From contig JAHJSB010000003.1 of NCBI GenBank assembly GCA_018830285.1, positions 37,439 to 101,438 of the forward strand: a stretch of 64,000 nucleotides of DNA, written 5' to 3'. The notes beneath the pieces were generated by a model, which made no database searches, was not told where the DNA came from, and worked only from the letters and a program-made list of their open reading frames with translations. The stretch comes from Alphaproteobacteria bacterium. Lineage in GTDB: Bacteria; Pseudomonadota; Alphaproteobacteria; Caulobacterales; Hyphomonadaceae. The translations under genes were made by a program, and so were the position numbers. Positions 1-9,659 of the stretch are shown piece by piece. Numbering within the stretch: the first letter of the stretch is position 1; every line of letters starts with the position of its first letter.

Positions 1-969
1 GAGTTCAAGCTGAAGAAGATGTGGCGCAGCCCGAACGGCACGATCCGCAACATTCTCGGCGGCGTTGTCTTCCGCGAGCCAATCGTGATCTCGAACGTAC
101 CACGGCTGGTTCCAGGCTGGACCAAGCCTGTGGTGATTGGTCGTCACGCCTTCGGAGACCAGTACAAGGCCACCGACTTCCTCGTGCCCGGCAAGGGCAA
201 GCTGACCATGAAATGGGAAGCGTCCGATGGTTCGGACTCCATGGAATTCGATGTGTTTGATTTCCCGGAAGCCGGTATCGCCATGGGCATGTACAACCTC
301 GACCAGTCGATCCGCGACTTCGCCCGCGCCAGCTTCAATTATGGCCTGCAGCGCAAGTGGCCGGTCTACCTGTCGACCAAGAATACGATCCTCAAGGCCT
401 ATGATGGCCGCTTCAAGGACCTGTTCCAGGAAATCTTTGACGCCGAGTTCGCTGACAAGTTCAAGGCCTTCGGCGGCACCTACGAGCACCGCCTGATCGA
501 CGACATGGTCGCAGCTGCGATGAAATGGTCCGGCGGCTATGTGTGGGCCTGTAAGAACTATGACGGAGACGTCCAGTCAGACACCGTGGCCCAGGGCTAT
601 GGTTCGCTCGGACTGATGACCTCGGTGCTGATGACACCTGATGGCAATACGGTCGAGGCCGAAGCAGCCCACGGCACCGTCACGCGCCACTATCGCAACT
701 GGCAGAAGGGCGAAGCGACATCTACCAACTCGATCGCCTCGATCTATGCGTGGACGCAAGGCCTCAGCCATCGCGGCCGCATGGACGGTACGCCGGACGT
801 GCAGGCCTTTGCGAAGACGCTTGAAGAAACCATTGTGAAGACCGTCGAAGCCGGATTCATGACCAAGGACCTCGCCCTCCTCGTCGGACCGGACCAGGAA
901 TGGCTGACAACCGAAGGCTTCATCGAGAAGGTCTCGGACAACCTGAAGGCCGAGATGGCCAAGGCCTGA
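1..969 (+). CDS. icd: NADP-dependent isocitrate dehydrogenase, C-terminal part (5' end outside window)
   Basis: The reading frame is open from base 1 and gives 322 residues, so the start lies upstream. The enzyme oxidatively decarboxylates isocitrate to 2-oxoglutarate in the TCA cycle, making NADPH in the cytoplasm. Visible family motifs are [12 protein letters not shown] near the left edge, the metal/substrate-binding stretch [13 protein letters not shown] followed by [10 protein letters not shown], and the coenzyme-side motif [11 protein letters not shown]. These match the eukaryote-like dimeric NADP-IDH common in alphaproteobacteria, whose full length is about 400 residues. About a fifth of the protein is missing. 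A strong hairpin terminator follows 27 bases after the stop, so this is the last gene of its transcript. Confidence 0.95.
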   Translation, partial: EFKLKKMWRSPNGTIRNILGGVVFREPIVISNVPRLVPGWTKPVVIGRHAFGDQYKATDFLVPGKGKLTMKWEASDGSDSMEFDVFDFPEAGIAMGMYNLDQSIRDFARASFNYGLQRKWPVYLSTKNTILKAYDGRFKDLFQEIFDAEFADKFKAFGGTYEHRLIDDMVAAAMKWSGGYVWACKNYDGDVQSDTVAQGYGSLGLMTSVLMTPDGNTVEAEAAHGTVTRHYRNWQKGEATSTNSIASIYAWTQGLSHRGRMDGTPDVQAFAKTLEETIVKTVEAGFMTKDLALLVGPDQEWLTTEGFIEKVSDNLKAEMAKA

Positions 970-996
970 GGCTCTCAAGTCGTATAGGCGAAAAGC

Positions 997-1031
997 AAAA
1001 CCCCGGCGCCTTGCGGTGCCGGGGTTTTTTT
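997..1031 (+). terminator. Rho-independent terminator after icd
   Basis: Arms CCCCGGCGCC (1001-1010) and GGTGCCGGGG (1015-1024) enclose a TTGC loop. The hairpin has AAAA before it and a run of seven T after it, so it can act in both directions between icd and the convergent VIT-family gene. Confidence 0.9.
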
Positions 1032-1048
1032 GTGCTTGCTCAGGCCGG

Positions 1049-1750
1049 TCAGATCACGCCGCCAACCATGTGCCCGATCCCCGCCGTGATCGCCATCGCC
1101 AGCGCACCCCAGAAGGTCACGCGAAGCATCGGCCTCCAGATACTCGCCCCGCCGGCCCGCGCACCAACCGCGCCGAGCAGCGCGAGAAAGACCAGCGATG
1201 CAACGGCTTCCGCAGCCACCAGTGCGTGAAGCGGCACCAGCCAGACCAGTGCCAATGGCAGGGACGCTCCGACCGCAAACGACAGGGCCGACGAAATCGC
1301 AGCCTGGATCGGCTTTGCCGCCGTCAGGTCTGTAATGCCCAGCTCATCGCGCGCGTGGGCCCGGAGGGGGTCATCGGCTGTCAGCTGGCTCGCCACTTCT
1401 TTTGCCGTCTCCGGGTTCAAGCCACGGTCCTCATAGATACCGGCCAGTTCCGCATGTTCCGCCTCGGGCATGTCAATCAGCTCCTGACGCTCCTTGGCCA
1501 GTTCCGCCTGTTCGGCATCTGACTGCGAACTCACCGAAACGTATTCTCCAGCGGCCATCGACATCGCACCGGCCACCAGCGCCGCCACGCCTGCGATGAG
1601 TATCTCGCCGGGGGCTGCCGACGCGGCGGCCACACCGATAATCAGGCTGGCCGTCGACACGATTCCGTCATTCGCGCCCAGTACGGCGGCCCGCATCCAT
1701 CCTATCCGCGATAACTGGTGGCGCTCTGTGTGGAAATGTGACCGGGCCAT
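1049..1750 (-). CDS. VIT1/CCC1-family integral membrane protein (putative iron/manganese transporter)
   Basis: The protein has 233 residues. It opens with the family signature WMRAAVLGANDGIVSTASL, and GAMSMAAGEYVSVSSQSD marks the second helix region. About five hydrophobic segments are visible: two in the first 75 residues and three in the last 90. Between them lies a charged helical stretch rich in Glu and Ala, which in VIT proteins is the metal-binding cytoplasmic domain. The family exports Fe2+ or Mn2+ from the cytosol; the substrate here is inferred, not shown. The gene ends head-on against icd and shares its terminator. It has its own short upstream gap, so it is probably transcribed alone or after the repeat protein upstream on the same strand. 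Confidence 0.88.
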   Translation of the reverse strand: MARSHFHTERHQLSRIGWMRAAVLGANDGIVSTASLIIGVAAASAAPGEILIAGVAALVAGAMSMAAGEYVSVSSQSDAEQAELAKERQELIDMPEAEHAELAGIYEDRGLNPETAKEVASQLTADDPLRAHARDELGITDLTAAKPIQAAISSALSFAVGASLPLALVWLVPLHALVAAEAVASLVFLALLGAVGARAGGASIWRPMLRVTFWGALAMAITAGIGHMVGGVI

Positions 1751-1807
1751 GGGTGTCCTTTGTTTGGATAGGGAAAGCCAAGCCCGGAACGGGCCGCTTA
1801 AACGTGT

Positions 1808-2773
1808 CTAGTCAGCCGAGACGCCGAGAGATTCCACTGTAGCGACCGTCAGGTACCCGACCGGCAACCCGTTGGCGCGCTGATAGGCTTCCATCGCCCT
1901 GTAGGTCGCTGGCCCGAAATCGCCGTCAGCCGGCACCGTATAACCTTTGGCAGTCAGCGCTTTCTGGACCTCGACGATCTTGGCTGGCGATGCATTGGTG
2001 TCACAAAGCACTTCGCGCCATTCGACGCTGCCTCCTCCCGTAACCACCCGCTTTTCGACAGTGCGAAACGTGGCCGGGATGATGGTCGTCTGCTCCTGGG
2101 CCGGCGTTACCAGCTTCTGCAGCGTGATCGTCTCGTAGACGGCCGGAACGGCTTCTTCCACGATCCGCGCAGGCGTCTTCACGACGTCCCTTTTCAGCGT
2201 CCGGTATTTCGCCGGAATGATCTTGGTTTCCGTTCGCTCCTGATTGACGAGCCGCGTTCGCTGCACCTCGTCATATTGTGCGGGAACTTCCACCCGACAC
2301 AGCAATTCACCCGTGGACACGGCGGAATCCCCGTCGGCTGCGGCGGCCATGACGTTGACTCCATATAGCCCGGCGCCGGGCTTCCATGTCGTATAGGCCG
2401 GACGGATCAGGACCTTTTCCGTATAAGTCTCGAACTCGGCCGGGATCACCACGGTTTCCATCCGCTCCGGCGCTTCCAGTATCTGCTCTGTCCTGGTGAC
2501 GTATTCGGTTGGAACGACCGTGAAGGATGTCGTCGCCTCCCTGGTCATGACGTCCTGGGTATAAGTCTCGTAGACGGCGGGAATCACCTTGATTTCGGCG
2601 CGCTCCGGCGTTGCCAGCACTTGCTCCGTTACCACTTCGGTTGTTTCCGGAATCAATACGCGCGCGAAACACGATCCTGCGTCGGCACTTGGCGGATAGT
2701 CCGTGGCGTTCTGGGCGACAGCCAGCCCTGCCATCGCCAATGCAGCTGCCGATATGAACATCAGTTTCGTCAT
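1808..2773 (-). CDS. Secreted protein of eight 23-residue repeats with a C-terminal peptidoglycan-binding domain
   Basis: The protein has 321 residues. I place the start at 2773 because an AAGGGGG ribosome-binding site sits six bases before it; an ATG two codons further out (2779) would touch that site. Residues 1-20 are a Sec signal peptide ending AVAQ. Residues 39-130 are four contiguous repeats of exactly 23 residues and residues 161-252 are four more. Each has an IPAxY/F core followed by a T-rich or PER-containing half, so the fold is probably short beta hairpins. A Cys precedes each block (SCFAR, LLCR) and a third follows (VLCD), so disulphides are possible. Residues about 265-321 resemble PG_binding_1 (VQKALTAKGY, DGDFGPATYRAMEAYQ). 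It is probably a periplasmic cell-wall protein of unknown role. Confidence 0.8.
   Translation of the reverse strand: MTKLMFISAAALAMAGLAVAQNATDYPPSADAGSCFARVLIPETTEVVTEQVLATPERAEIKVIPAVYETYTQDVMTREATTSFTVVPTEYVTRTEQILEAPERMETVVIPAEFETYTEKVLIRPAYTTWKPGAGLYGVNVMAAAADGDSAVSTGELLCRVEVPAQYDEVQRTRLVNQERTETKIIPAKYRTLKRDVVKTPARIVEEAVPAVYETITLQKLVTPAQEQTTIIPATFRTVEKRVVTGGGSVEWREVLCDTNASPAKIVEVQKALTAKGYTVPADGDFGPATYRAMEAYQRANGLPVGYLTVATVESLGVSAD
2018..2659 (-). repeat. Two blocks of four 23-codon protein repeats
   Basis: Codons for units 1-4 occupy 2384-2659 and units 5-8 occupy 2018-2293, separated by a 30-codon linker. Every unit is exactly 69 bases, with no insertion or deletion. Units beginning VIPAVYET, VIPAEFET, IIPAKYRT and IIPATFRT show the core. 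Confidence 0.85.
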
Positions 2774-2957
2774 GGTCATCCCCCTTCGCTGCGTTCGGCA
2801 GCCTGCCGTACCTGTCGGCGTCCTGGCATGTTTTACCCTACCCTGCCGGGACCGACCAGCCTGTTCGGCCCATGAGCAACCCGGCCCGTGCGTCGCAGTG
2901 GCACTGGCATTCAGTCGATTCCGGGCTATACGGGCGTTTCAAGCAGCGAGGCATGAC

Positions 2958-4256
2958 ATGATCCCGAGATACACACGACCCGAAATGGCTGAAATCTGGT
3001 CACCGGAAACGCGCTTCGGCATCTGGCTTGAGATCGAAACACTCGCCGCCGAAGCGATGGAAAACCTCGGCCTGATCCCAGAGGGCGTCACCAAGGCCGT
3101 GCGAGAGCGCGGCGCTTTCGAAGTCGACCGTATCGACGCCATCGAACGCGAAGTGAAGCATGACGTCATCGCGTTCCTGACAAATGTCGCAGAACATGTC
3201 GGCGACGAAGCCCGATTCCTGCACAAGGGCATGACCTCCTCGGACGTGCTGGACACCTGCCTTAGCGTCCAGCTCGTGCGCGCAGCCGACCTGCTCCTGA
3301 CAGGACTGGACCGTGTCCTCGGAGCATTGGAGGCGCGTGCCCGCGAGCACAAACTCACCCCGACGATCGGTCGCAGCCATGGCATCCATGCCGAGCCAAC
3401 CACGTTCGGCATCAAGCTGGCGACCTTCCATGCCGAATTCCAGCGTGCGCGTACGCGCCTGCTATTGGCACGCGAAGAAGTCGCCACCTGCGCCATCTCA
3501 GGTGCCGTCGGCACGTTCGCCAATATTGACCCGGCCATCGAAGCGCACGTCGCGGCTAAGCTGGGCCTCGCGATTGAGCCCGTCTCGACGCAAATCATCC
3601 CGCGCGACCGGCACGCCATGTATTTCGCGGTCCTCGGCGTGATCGCGTCCTCAGTCGAACGCCTGGCCACGGAAGTGCGCCATCTGCAGCGAACCGAAGT
3701 GCTGGAAGCCGAGGAATTTTTCTCGCCCGGCCAGAAAGGCTCGTCGGCGATGCCGCACAAACGCAATCCTGTCCTGACAGAGAACCTGACCGGCCTTGCC
3801 CGGCTCGTCCGCTCTGCGGTGACCCCAGCACTCGAGAACGTTGCCTTGTGGCATGAGCGCGACATCTCGCATTCGTCCGTCGAGCGCGGTATCGGCCCAG
3901 ACGCCACCATCCATCTCGATTTTGCGCTCCATCGCCTGGCCGGCGTGGTCGAGAACCTGGTTGTCTATCCCGAGAACATGCTCCGCACGATCGAGAGCAT
4001 GGGCGGGCTGCACAACTCACAGCGCATCCTGCTCGCGCTCGTCGAGCACGGTGTCAGCCGTGAGGACTCCTACAGTCTAGTCCAGCGCAACGCGATGCGC
4101 ACATGGCGCGGCGAAGGCAACCTGCTTGACCTGCTCAAAGCCGATCCTGACGTGACGGCGAAACTGACGGATGCAGAGCTCGAGGCGCTGTTTGACCTCG
4201 AGTATCATTTCAAACACGTCGACACGATTTTCGAGCGTGTATTCGGAACCGCCTGA
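2958..4256 (+). CDS. purB: Adenylosuccinate lyase
   Basis: The protein has 432 residues, the usual length for the short bacterial PurB. It cleaves SAICAR to AICAR and adenylosuccinate to AMP plus fumarate in purine synthesis. The superfamily signature SSAMPHKRNP is present (codons near 3748-3777), as are the upstream motifs TSSDVLDTC and GRSHGIHAEPTTFG, with the catalytic His, and HERDISHSSVER. The start is the ATG before IPRYTRPEMAEIW, where family members begin; in-frame codons upstream would only add low-complexity residues. It diverges from the repeat-protein gene and is followed by a strong terminator. Confidence 0.95.
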   Translation: MIPRYTRPEMAEIWSPETRFGIWLEIETLAAEAMENLGLIPEGVTKAVRERGAFEVDRIDAIEREVKHDVIAFLTNVAEHVGDEARFLHKGMTSSDVLDTCLSVQLVRAADLLLTGLDRVLGALEARAREHKLTPTIGRSHGIHAEPTTFGIKLATFHAEFQRARTRLLLAREEVATCAISGAVGTFANIDPAIEAHVAAKLGLAIEPVSTQIIPRDRHAMYFAVLGVIASSVERLATEVRHLQRTEVLEAEEFFSPGQKGSSAMPHKRNPVLTENLTGLARLVRSAVTPALENVALWHERDISHSSVERGIGPDATIHLDFALHRLAGVVENLVVYPENMLRTIESMGGLHNSQRILLALVEHGVSREDSYSLVQRNAMRTWRGEGNLLDLLKADPDVTAKLTDAELEALFDLEYHFKHVDTIFERVFGTA

Positions 4257-4276
4257 GCGCGCACCCAATAAGAACG

Positions 4277-4310
4277 AAAGCCCGGCAGACCAGGTCTGCC
4301 GGGCTTTTTG
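4277..4310 (+). terminator. Bidirectional Rho-independent terminator between purB and the TonB receptor gene
   Basis: AAAGCCCGGCAGACC pairs with GGTCTGCCGGGCTTT around a one-base centre. A-run on one side and T-run on the other let it serve both convergent genes. Confidence 0.9.
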
Positions 4311-4323
4311 ATTCAAGTCGTCG

Positions 4324-6930
4324 CTAGAAGGTCGTGGACAAGCTCGCCGAGAAAGTCGTTCCGCGCTCATAGGTGTTGAATTCGGTCCGTCCAAGGCCGC
4401 CTTCCGACATCTGAAACTCGGAATGCTTTTCACCCAGGAGGTTGCGCCCCTTCAGGCCGAGCGAAAGATCGCGACCGCCGATCGTAAAGTCGCGATTGTA
4501 CACCAGGTCCAGCTGCACACCGGGTTCCTCCACCACATCCGGCAGCGCAGCTGCACCAATTCCGAACCCGCGTTGCAGGACACGATCATCGACCCAGCCC
4601 ACGAGGAGCGTCATCTGGTCAAAGTCGCTTTGCCAGCCGAACTGAGCATTCACGATATTTTCCGGCGTGCCCTGCAGGTCGGACCCGTCCAACCCGAACA
4701 GGGCGGCATCACGAAGCGAACGCGAAATCGGGTCGAACACCTTGTCGCTCTCGGCTGCCTTCACCTCCGATGCCGTGTAGGTATAGTTCGCCGAGAACAG
4801 CCATTCACGATCATCCATCCAGGGATTGGATATCGGCATGCTGAAATTGGTCCGGTATTCAAGCTCCGCACCATACAGCTCGGCTTTCGGGCTGTTGATG
4901 AAAGTTGTTTCGAAAACGAAGGACGCCGTTGAATACTGCACTTCCTCTATCGGGTTCGTTATTTCTTTGTAGAAGCCACCCAGCGTCACGAACTGGTTCC
5001 GCCCGATATAGTATTCCAGGCGTGCGTCATAGTTCGTCAGTTCGCTGTCCACGAGGCCGCTATTGCCGCGGTAGGTGCGATCTGTCTCTGGATCGATGAA
5101 GGACGACAGCGCCAGTTCGCGGAATTGCGGGCGGGCTATCGTCTGCGAATATCCGGCACGCAACTGGAGATCGTCCGCAAAATTCCATGTCAGCGTCAGC
5201 GCCGGCAGGATATAGTCATTGCTCAGGTTGACGTCCCCGGCTCCGGGGTTTCCGAACCGGTCAAACGTTTTTACGGTCTGCTCAGCGTCTTCGTACCGGA
5301 ATCCCAGCGTACCGCGCACATAATCCAGCAAGTCGATTTCCGTCTGCACATAGAATGCATTCACGTCGAGCGCACCAGAATAGGAGTCGTTCGGCGTTAC
5401 GACTTCCTGGAGGATGAAGCGGGCCGGATCGATATTGTCGGGCGAGAACAGGTAGTCGGGACGCGCCGCCTGCACATCGGCCGGCAACGCATTGCCGCCA
5501 GCAAAGCGCAGGGACAAGTAGTCATAGGTACGCTCGGTCGAGGCGACATCGAAGCCGCCAGACATGACAAGTTCCCGCGCATTTCCAATATCTACAGTAT
5601 ACTTTGCATCTGCGCCAACGCTCGCGATCGTGTCCTCGAGATTGGAGAAAACAATACCGTAATTGTTTGCTGTGGAATACAGGGGTACACCGTCCGCATC
5701 GGGACTACGCCGCAATGAACGGTCATATGGCGCATCGCGCGTGGACACCGCATAGGCACCGCGCCAGTTCAGGTCCAGGTCGCCAATCTTGTGCTCGCCG
5801 CGCAGCTGGCCGAAGCTCAGCTCGCGCTCGAACCACCCGGTTGACTCGTCATAAATCTCACCTGTGGCGCCCGGCGCATTGAAATCGGTGCCTGTGGTGA
5901 TTTCCGATTGTTTCGAGGTCGTGTGGACATAGAACAGAGTCGCCTGGATCTCGTTCTCTCCCCAGCCGATCGAACCAGAGCCGAGCGCGTTCAGTGTGGC
6001 ATCATAGGTTGTCGAAAACTGGTTCTGGTCGCTGCCGATAACGCCGGCCTCGACGAATTGCCGCGTGGCGTCTTTCGTTGTCCATCCTGAATCAAATCCA
6101 ACGACGCCGATCATGCCGATGTCATACTGGCCCTTGTCGAGGATGAGGCCGGCCTCAATCGACCCGCTGGGATTTGGACCAAGTTCACCCTGCTGGATGA
6201 CCGATAGCGGAGAATTGACCAGGCTCTCGCCAATGGCCTCAATCTGCGCCGGCGTCTGAGCGCTGAGCCGCTCACCCGAAGACAGGACACCAGCCAATGG
6301 ACCCGGGATATCCCGAAGCCCGTCATCATAGCCCGACCAGTCAAGGTCGCCGCCACGAACGTACAATCCATCAGAACCCGTCGTTTCAGTGTTTGCCGAA
6401 ATACCGGCCTTCACGGTCACAAAATTTTCCGCTGGCTGGCGAAGGGTCTGGAGATCGATCACACCGCCGCCGAATTCGCCAGGATAATTGGCCGAGAATG
6501 TTTTCTGGACAGATGCTCCCGCGAGGACGCTGGACGGGAACAGGTCAAGTGGCACTGTACGCCGCAAGGGCTCAGGGCTTGGAAGCGGAGAACCGTTGAG
6601 CAAGGCAGACGAGTATCGGTCGCCGAGGCCCCGCACGAAGGCAAAGCGACCGGAGACGATGCTCAACCCGCTCAGTCGGGTCAGGGCAAGCGCGGCATTG
6701 GAGTCGCCCTGGCGCGCAAGGTCCTCGGTCGACAGGAAGGTCGCAACCTGAGACGTCTCGCGCTGGGGTTCAGGAATGAATTGCCCGCGGACGACCACGG
6801 TCTGAAGTGTACGGCTGTCGTCGGTCGTCTCTGCAGGCGCTGTTTCCTCCTGAGCAAGGACCATCGGCGCCAGGGCGAGAAGCATCGCTGTCGACAGCAA
6901 CCATTTATATCGGACGGAATTATTGTGCAT
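4324..6930 (-). CDS. TonB-dependent outer-membrane receptor, paired with a beta-rich lipoprotein gene
   Basis: The protein has 868 residues. Residues 1-26 are a signal peptide ending MVLAQ, followed by a likely TonB-box region (QTVVVRGQF). The plug is marked by FVRGLGDRYSSALLNG and SPEPLRRTVPLDLFP, and the rest is a beta-barrel ending in the aromatic FSASLSTTF. The plug wording belongs to a TonB-receptor subgroup seen in aquatic alphaproteobacteria, but its ligand cannot be read from sequence. The gene lies 119 bases downstream of a large lipoprotein gene on the same strand, and a hairpin separates them. The two are likely functionally linked, as a surface binding protein with its transporter. 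Loss of the receptor's function would presumably affect uptake of the same ligand. Confidence 0.9.
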   Translation of the reverse strand: MHNNSVRYKWLLSTAMLLALAPMVLAQEETAPAETTDDSRTLQTVVVRGQFIPEPQRETSQVATFLSTEDLARQGDSNAALALTRLSGLSIVSGRFAFVRGLGDRYSSALLNGSPLPSPEPLRRTVPLDLFPSSVLAGASVQKTFSANYPGEFGGGVIDLQTLRQPAENFVTVKAGISANTETTGSDGLYVRGGDLDWSGYDDGLRDIPGPLAGVLSSGERLSAQTPAQIEAIGESLVNSPLSVIQQGELGPNPSGSIEAGLILDKGQYDIGMIGVVGFDSGWTTKDATRQFVEAGVIGSDQNQFSTTYDATLNALGSGSIGWGENEIQATLFYVHTTSKQSEITTGTDFNAPGATGEIYDESTGWFERELSFGQLRGEHKIGDLDLNWRGAYAVSTRDAPYDRSLRRSPDADGVPLYSTANNYGIVFSNLEDTIASVGADAKYTVDIGNARELVMSGGFDVASTERTYDYLSLRFAGGNALPADVQAARPDYLFSPDNIDPARFILQEVVTPNDSYSGALDVNAFYVQTEIDLLDYVRGTLGFRYEDAEQTVKTFDRFGNPGAGDVNLSNDYILPALTLTWNFADDLQLRAGYSQTIARPQFRELALSSFIDPETDRTYRGNSGLVDSELTNYDARLEYYIGRNQFVTLGGFYKEITNPIEEVQYSTASFVFETTFINSPKAELYGAELEYRTNFSMPISNPWMDDREWLFSANYTYTASEVKAAESDKVFDPISRSLRDAALFGLDGSDLQGTPENIVNAQFGWQSDFDQMTLLVGWVDDRVLQRGFGIGAAALPDVVEEPGVQLDLVYNRDFTIGGRDLSLGLKGRNLLGEKHSEFQMSEGGLGRTEFNTYERGTTFSASLSTTF

Positions 6931-7004
6931 TTTTCTAAACCTAGCTTGGCGTGAAATGGACGCCTTGAATTGGCTGCGTCAGAGTCTCGCCTGAAATGAA
7001 AGTG

Positions 7005-7038
7005 CCGGGATGGTGCACGACTGGCGCGACCATCCCGG
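7005..7038 (-). terminator. Hairpin between lipoprotein and receptor genes (weak terminator or processing site)
   Basis: CCGGGATGG (7005-7013) pairs with CCATCCCGG (7030-7038) across a 16-base loop. On the minus strand it is followed by a T-containing but not T-only tract, so it may attenuate rather than stop transcription into the receptor gene. Confidence 0.5.
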
Positions 7039-7049
7039 CGGTTCTCAAC

Positions 7050-9659
7050 TTAACAAGGGTCGCTGGCCTCAAGGCCGCACGACCAGCCCTGCCACCAGGT
7101 ATCCGTGGCGTTCTCGACGGCACCGATATAACCAACCGGCTCAAGGTCGCCCGACAGGCCCGTCACATCAAACGCTGTGACGGCCGATTCAGCCGTGCCA
7201 TTGATGAAAGTGTTGATCAGGGTGCTTGCTGTTGCCGTGGAGTTGTTGGTGCCTGCGGCCAGGGATGCAGCTGCAGCGCCGATATCGGAGCCCGCCACTT
7301 CAAGACCGGCTACACAATCGAACAGGACCGAGTTGAAGGCAGGGTCCACGCCGGCCTGGTAGCCAGCAACACCATTGCCTGCCGAAGTCTCCCAGCGGAA
7401 GCATTCAGTGACTTCCTTCACCACGCCGTTGACGTAAGTGCCGACCGTGCCGGTGTTCAGGCGGAGAGCGTTGCCACCCGCATCACCGAGGAAGGTGAAG
7501 TTGGAGACCTTGGCATTGGAAGCCGGTGTGATGCCCGCAACGCTGCTGGCCTCAACCATGTTGTCACCGCCGGCAGCACGCTGCTTCACGATGACATATT
7601 GCAGGCTGCCATTGTAGCCATTGTCGGTGTCGAGCGAGTCATCGTCCGCGCCCGTCAGCACGAGGTGCTTGGCGTTGACCGAGCCGCCAAAGAACTCAAT
7701 GCCGTCATCCGAGCTGTTGTGGACCTGGACATAGTCAATCGCCGTGTCCGAACCGACACCGGCAAGCGTGATGCCGTTCAGCTCATTGCCTGTGGTGACT
7801 TCGAAACCGGAATGCTTGACCACAGTATAGCGCAGCGAACCGCTATTATCGGTTGGCAAGGCACCGCCGTAAACCGCATCAGGATTGGTTACGCCTTCAA
7901 CCACGTTATCACAGGCGACTGTCGCCGGCGTTGCCGCATTGCGGCAGCGGTTGATCGGCGCGCGGCCGAGGATAACCAGACCGCCCCATTCGCCAATGGC
8001 GTTTTCCGGGTTGGGTTGCGTGTCCGTGACATCCGCTTCGGATGTCAGGACGACCGGATTTTCTTTTGTTCCGTTCGAAAATATTTGGGAACCACGGTTC
8101 ACGACGACATAGTCTGCGCCGCCTCCACCAAAGAGGGTGACGCCGGACTCAATCGTCAGAGTGGCTGGATCACCGCCTACCGCTGCGCCATCGGCACCGA
8201 TGTCGACACCGACATCCAGACGTCCGACAACTTCATAGATATTTCCGCGTGTCAGACGCACATCATCGGTGATCACACCTGAGATGCGGCAAACAGTCTG
8301 GTTATCAATTTCGAGACCTGAATCAGTCGTCCCGGTCGGGCAGGTCGGGTCAGGGAAGAGACCAAACGTCCAGCCGGTTGCCCAGTTCTGGGTTTCCGTT
8401 TCTGTTGGGCCAAAGGCGCCGATATACGTCGTCGGCGAGAAGAACGCGTCCAGCGTTGCCACGTCAAATGGCGCCACAGTGGCTTCGTTCGGGCCAGGGA
8501 AGAAAGAGGCCGCAAGTGAATTTGCCGTCGTCGTGGAGTTGTCGCTACCAGCTGCGAGGGATGCAGCTGCAGCGCCCGCATCGGAGTTTGCCGTTTCAAT
8601 GCCGCCGGCACAGTCAAACAGGACTGAGTTGAAGGCAGGATCGACGCCCGCCTGGTAGCCGGCGACACCATTGCCTGCCGAAGCCTCCCAGCGGAAACAT
8701 TCAGTGACTTCCGTGACCACGCCATTGACGTAGGTGCTGATCGTGCCGGTGTTCAGGCGCAGAGCGTTGCCGATAGTGTTGCCACCGACGAAGGTGAAGT
8801 TGGAGACATTATAATCCGAAGCGGGCGTGACGCCGGCAACGCTGCTGGCCTCGACCATGTTGTCACCGCCGGCAGCACGCTGCTTCACGACAACATATTG
8901 CAGGTTGCCATTGTAGCCATTGTCGGTGTCGAGCGAGTCATCGTCTTCCCCAGTCAGCACGAGGTGCTTGGCGTTGACCGTACCGCCGAAGAACTCGATG
9001 CCATCATCCGAGCTGTTGTGGACCTGGACATAGTCAATCGTCGTGCCGGATCCGACACCACCCAGCGTGATGCCGTTCAGCTCATTGCCTGTGGTGACTT
9101 CGAAACCGGAGAAGCGCAGCGAGACGTAGCGAAGCGTACCACTGCTGTCTGCAGCATCGGCGCCGCCATAGACGGCTTCGGGATTGCTCACGCCTTCGAT
9201 CACGTTGTCACAGGCGACTGTCGCTGGCGTTGCCGCATTGCGGCAGCGATTGATCGGCGCCTGGCCGAGAATCACAAGGCCGCCCCACTCGCCGATATTG
9301 TCGCCGCCGAAATCGCCTGCATCTGCGGCGCGGCGGACCAGGTCATTCGCGCTGGTCATGACAATCGGGTTGGCGGCATTGCCGTCTGCATCAATCTCCG
9401 AACCGCGGTTGATGACGATAAAATCTGCGCCTGACCGCCCAAAGACGGTAACGCCGGGCTCGATTGTCAGGGTTGCTGCCGTGCCGCCTGCAGTCGTGCC
9501 GTCGGCACCGACGTCAACGCCGACATCGACGCGTCCATCCACCGCATAAGCAACGCCAGCGACGAACGGAAGCGTCAGGTCCGCAAGGTACGTACCAGAA
9601 AGGTTGCACGTCGTGAATCCGCCGACTGCCGCGCCTTCTGTGAAGCCGGCTGGGCACGT
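7050..9659 (-). repeat. Intragenic tandem duplication in the lipoprotein gene
   Basis: The first unit runs about 8346-9659 and the second 7050-8345. Around the DDDSLDTDNGYNG motif the two copies are nearly identical in DNA, offset by 1299 bases (for example 7557 versus 8856), whereas their ends have diverged. Confidence 0.85.
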
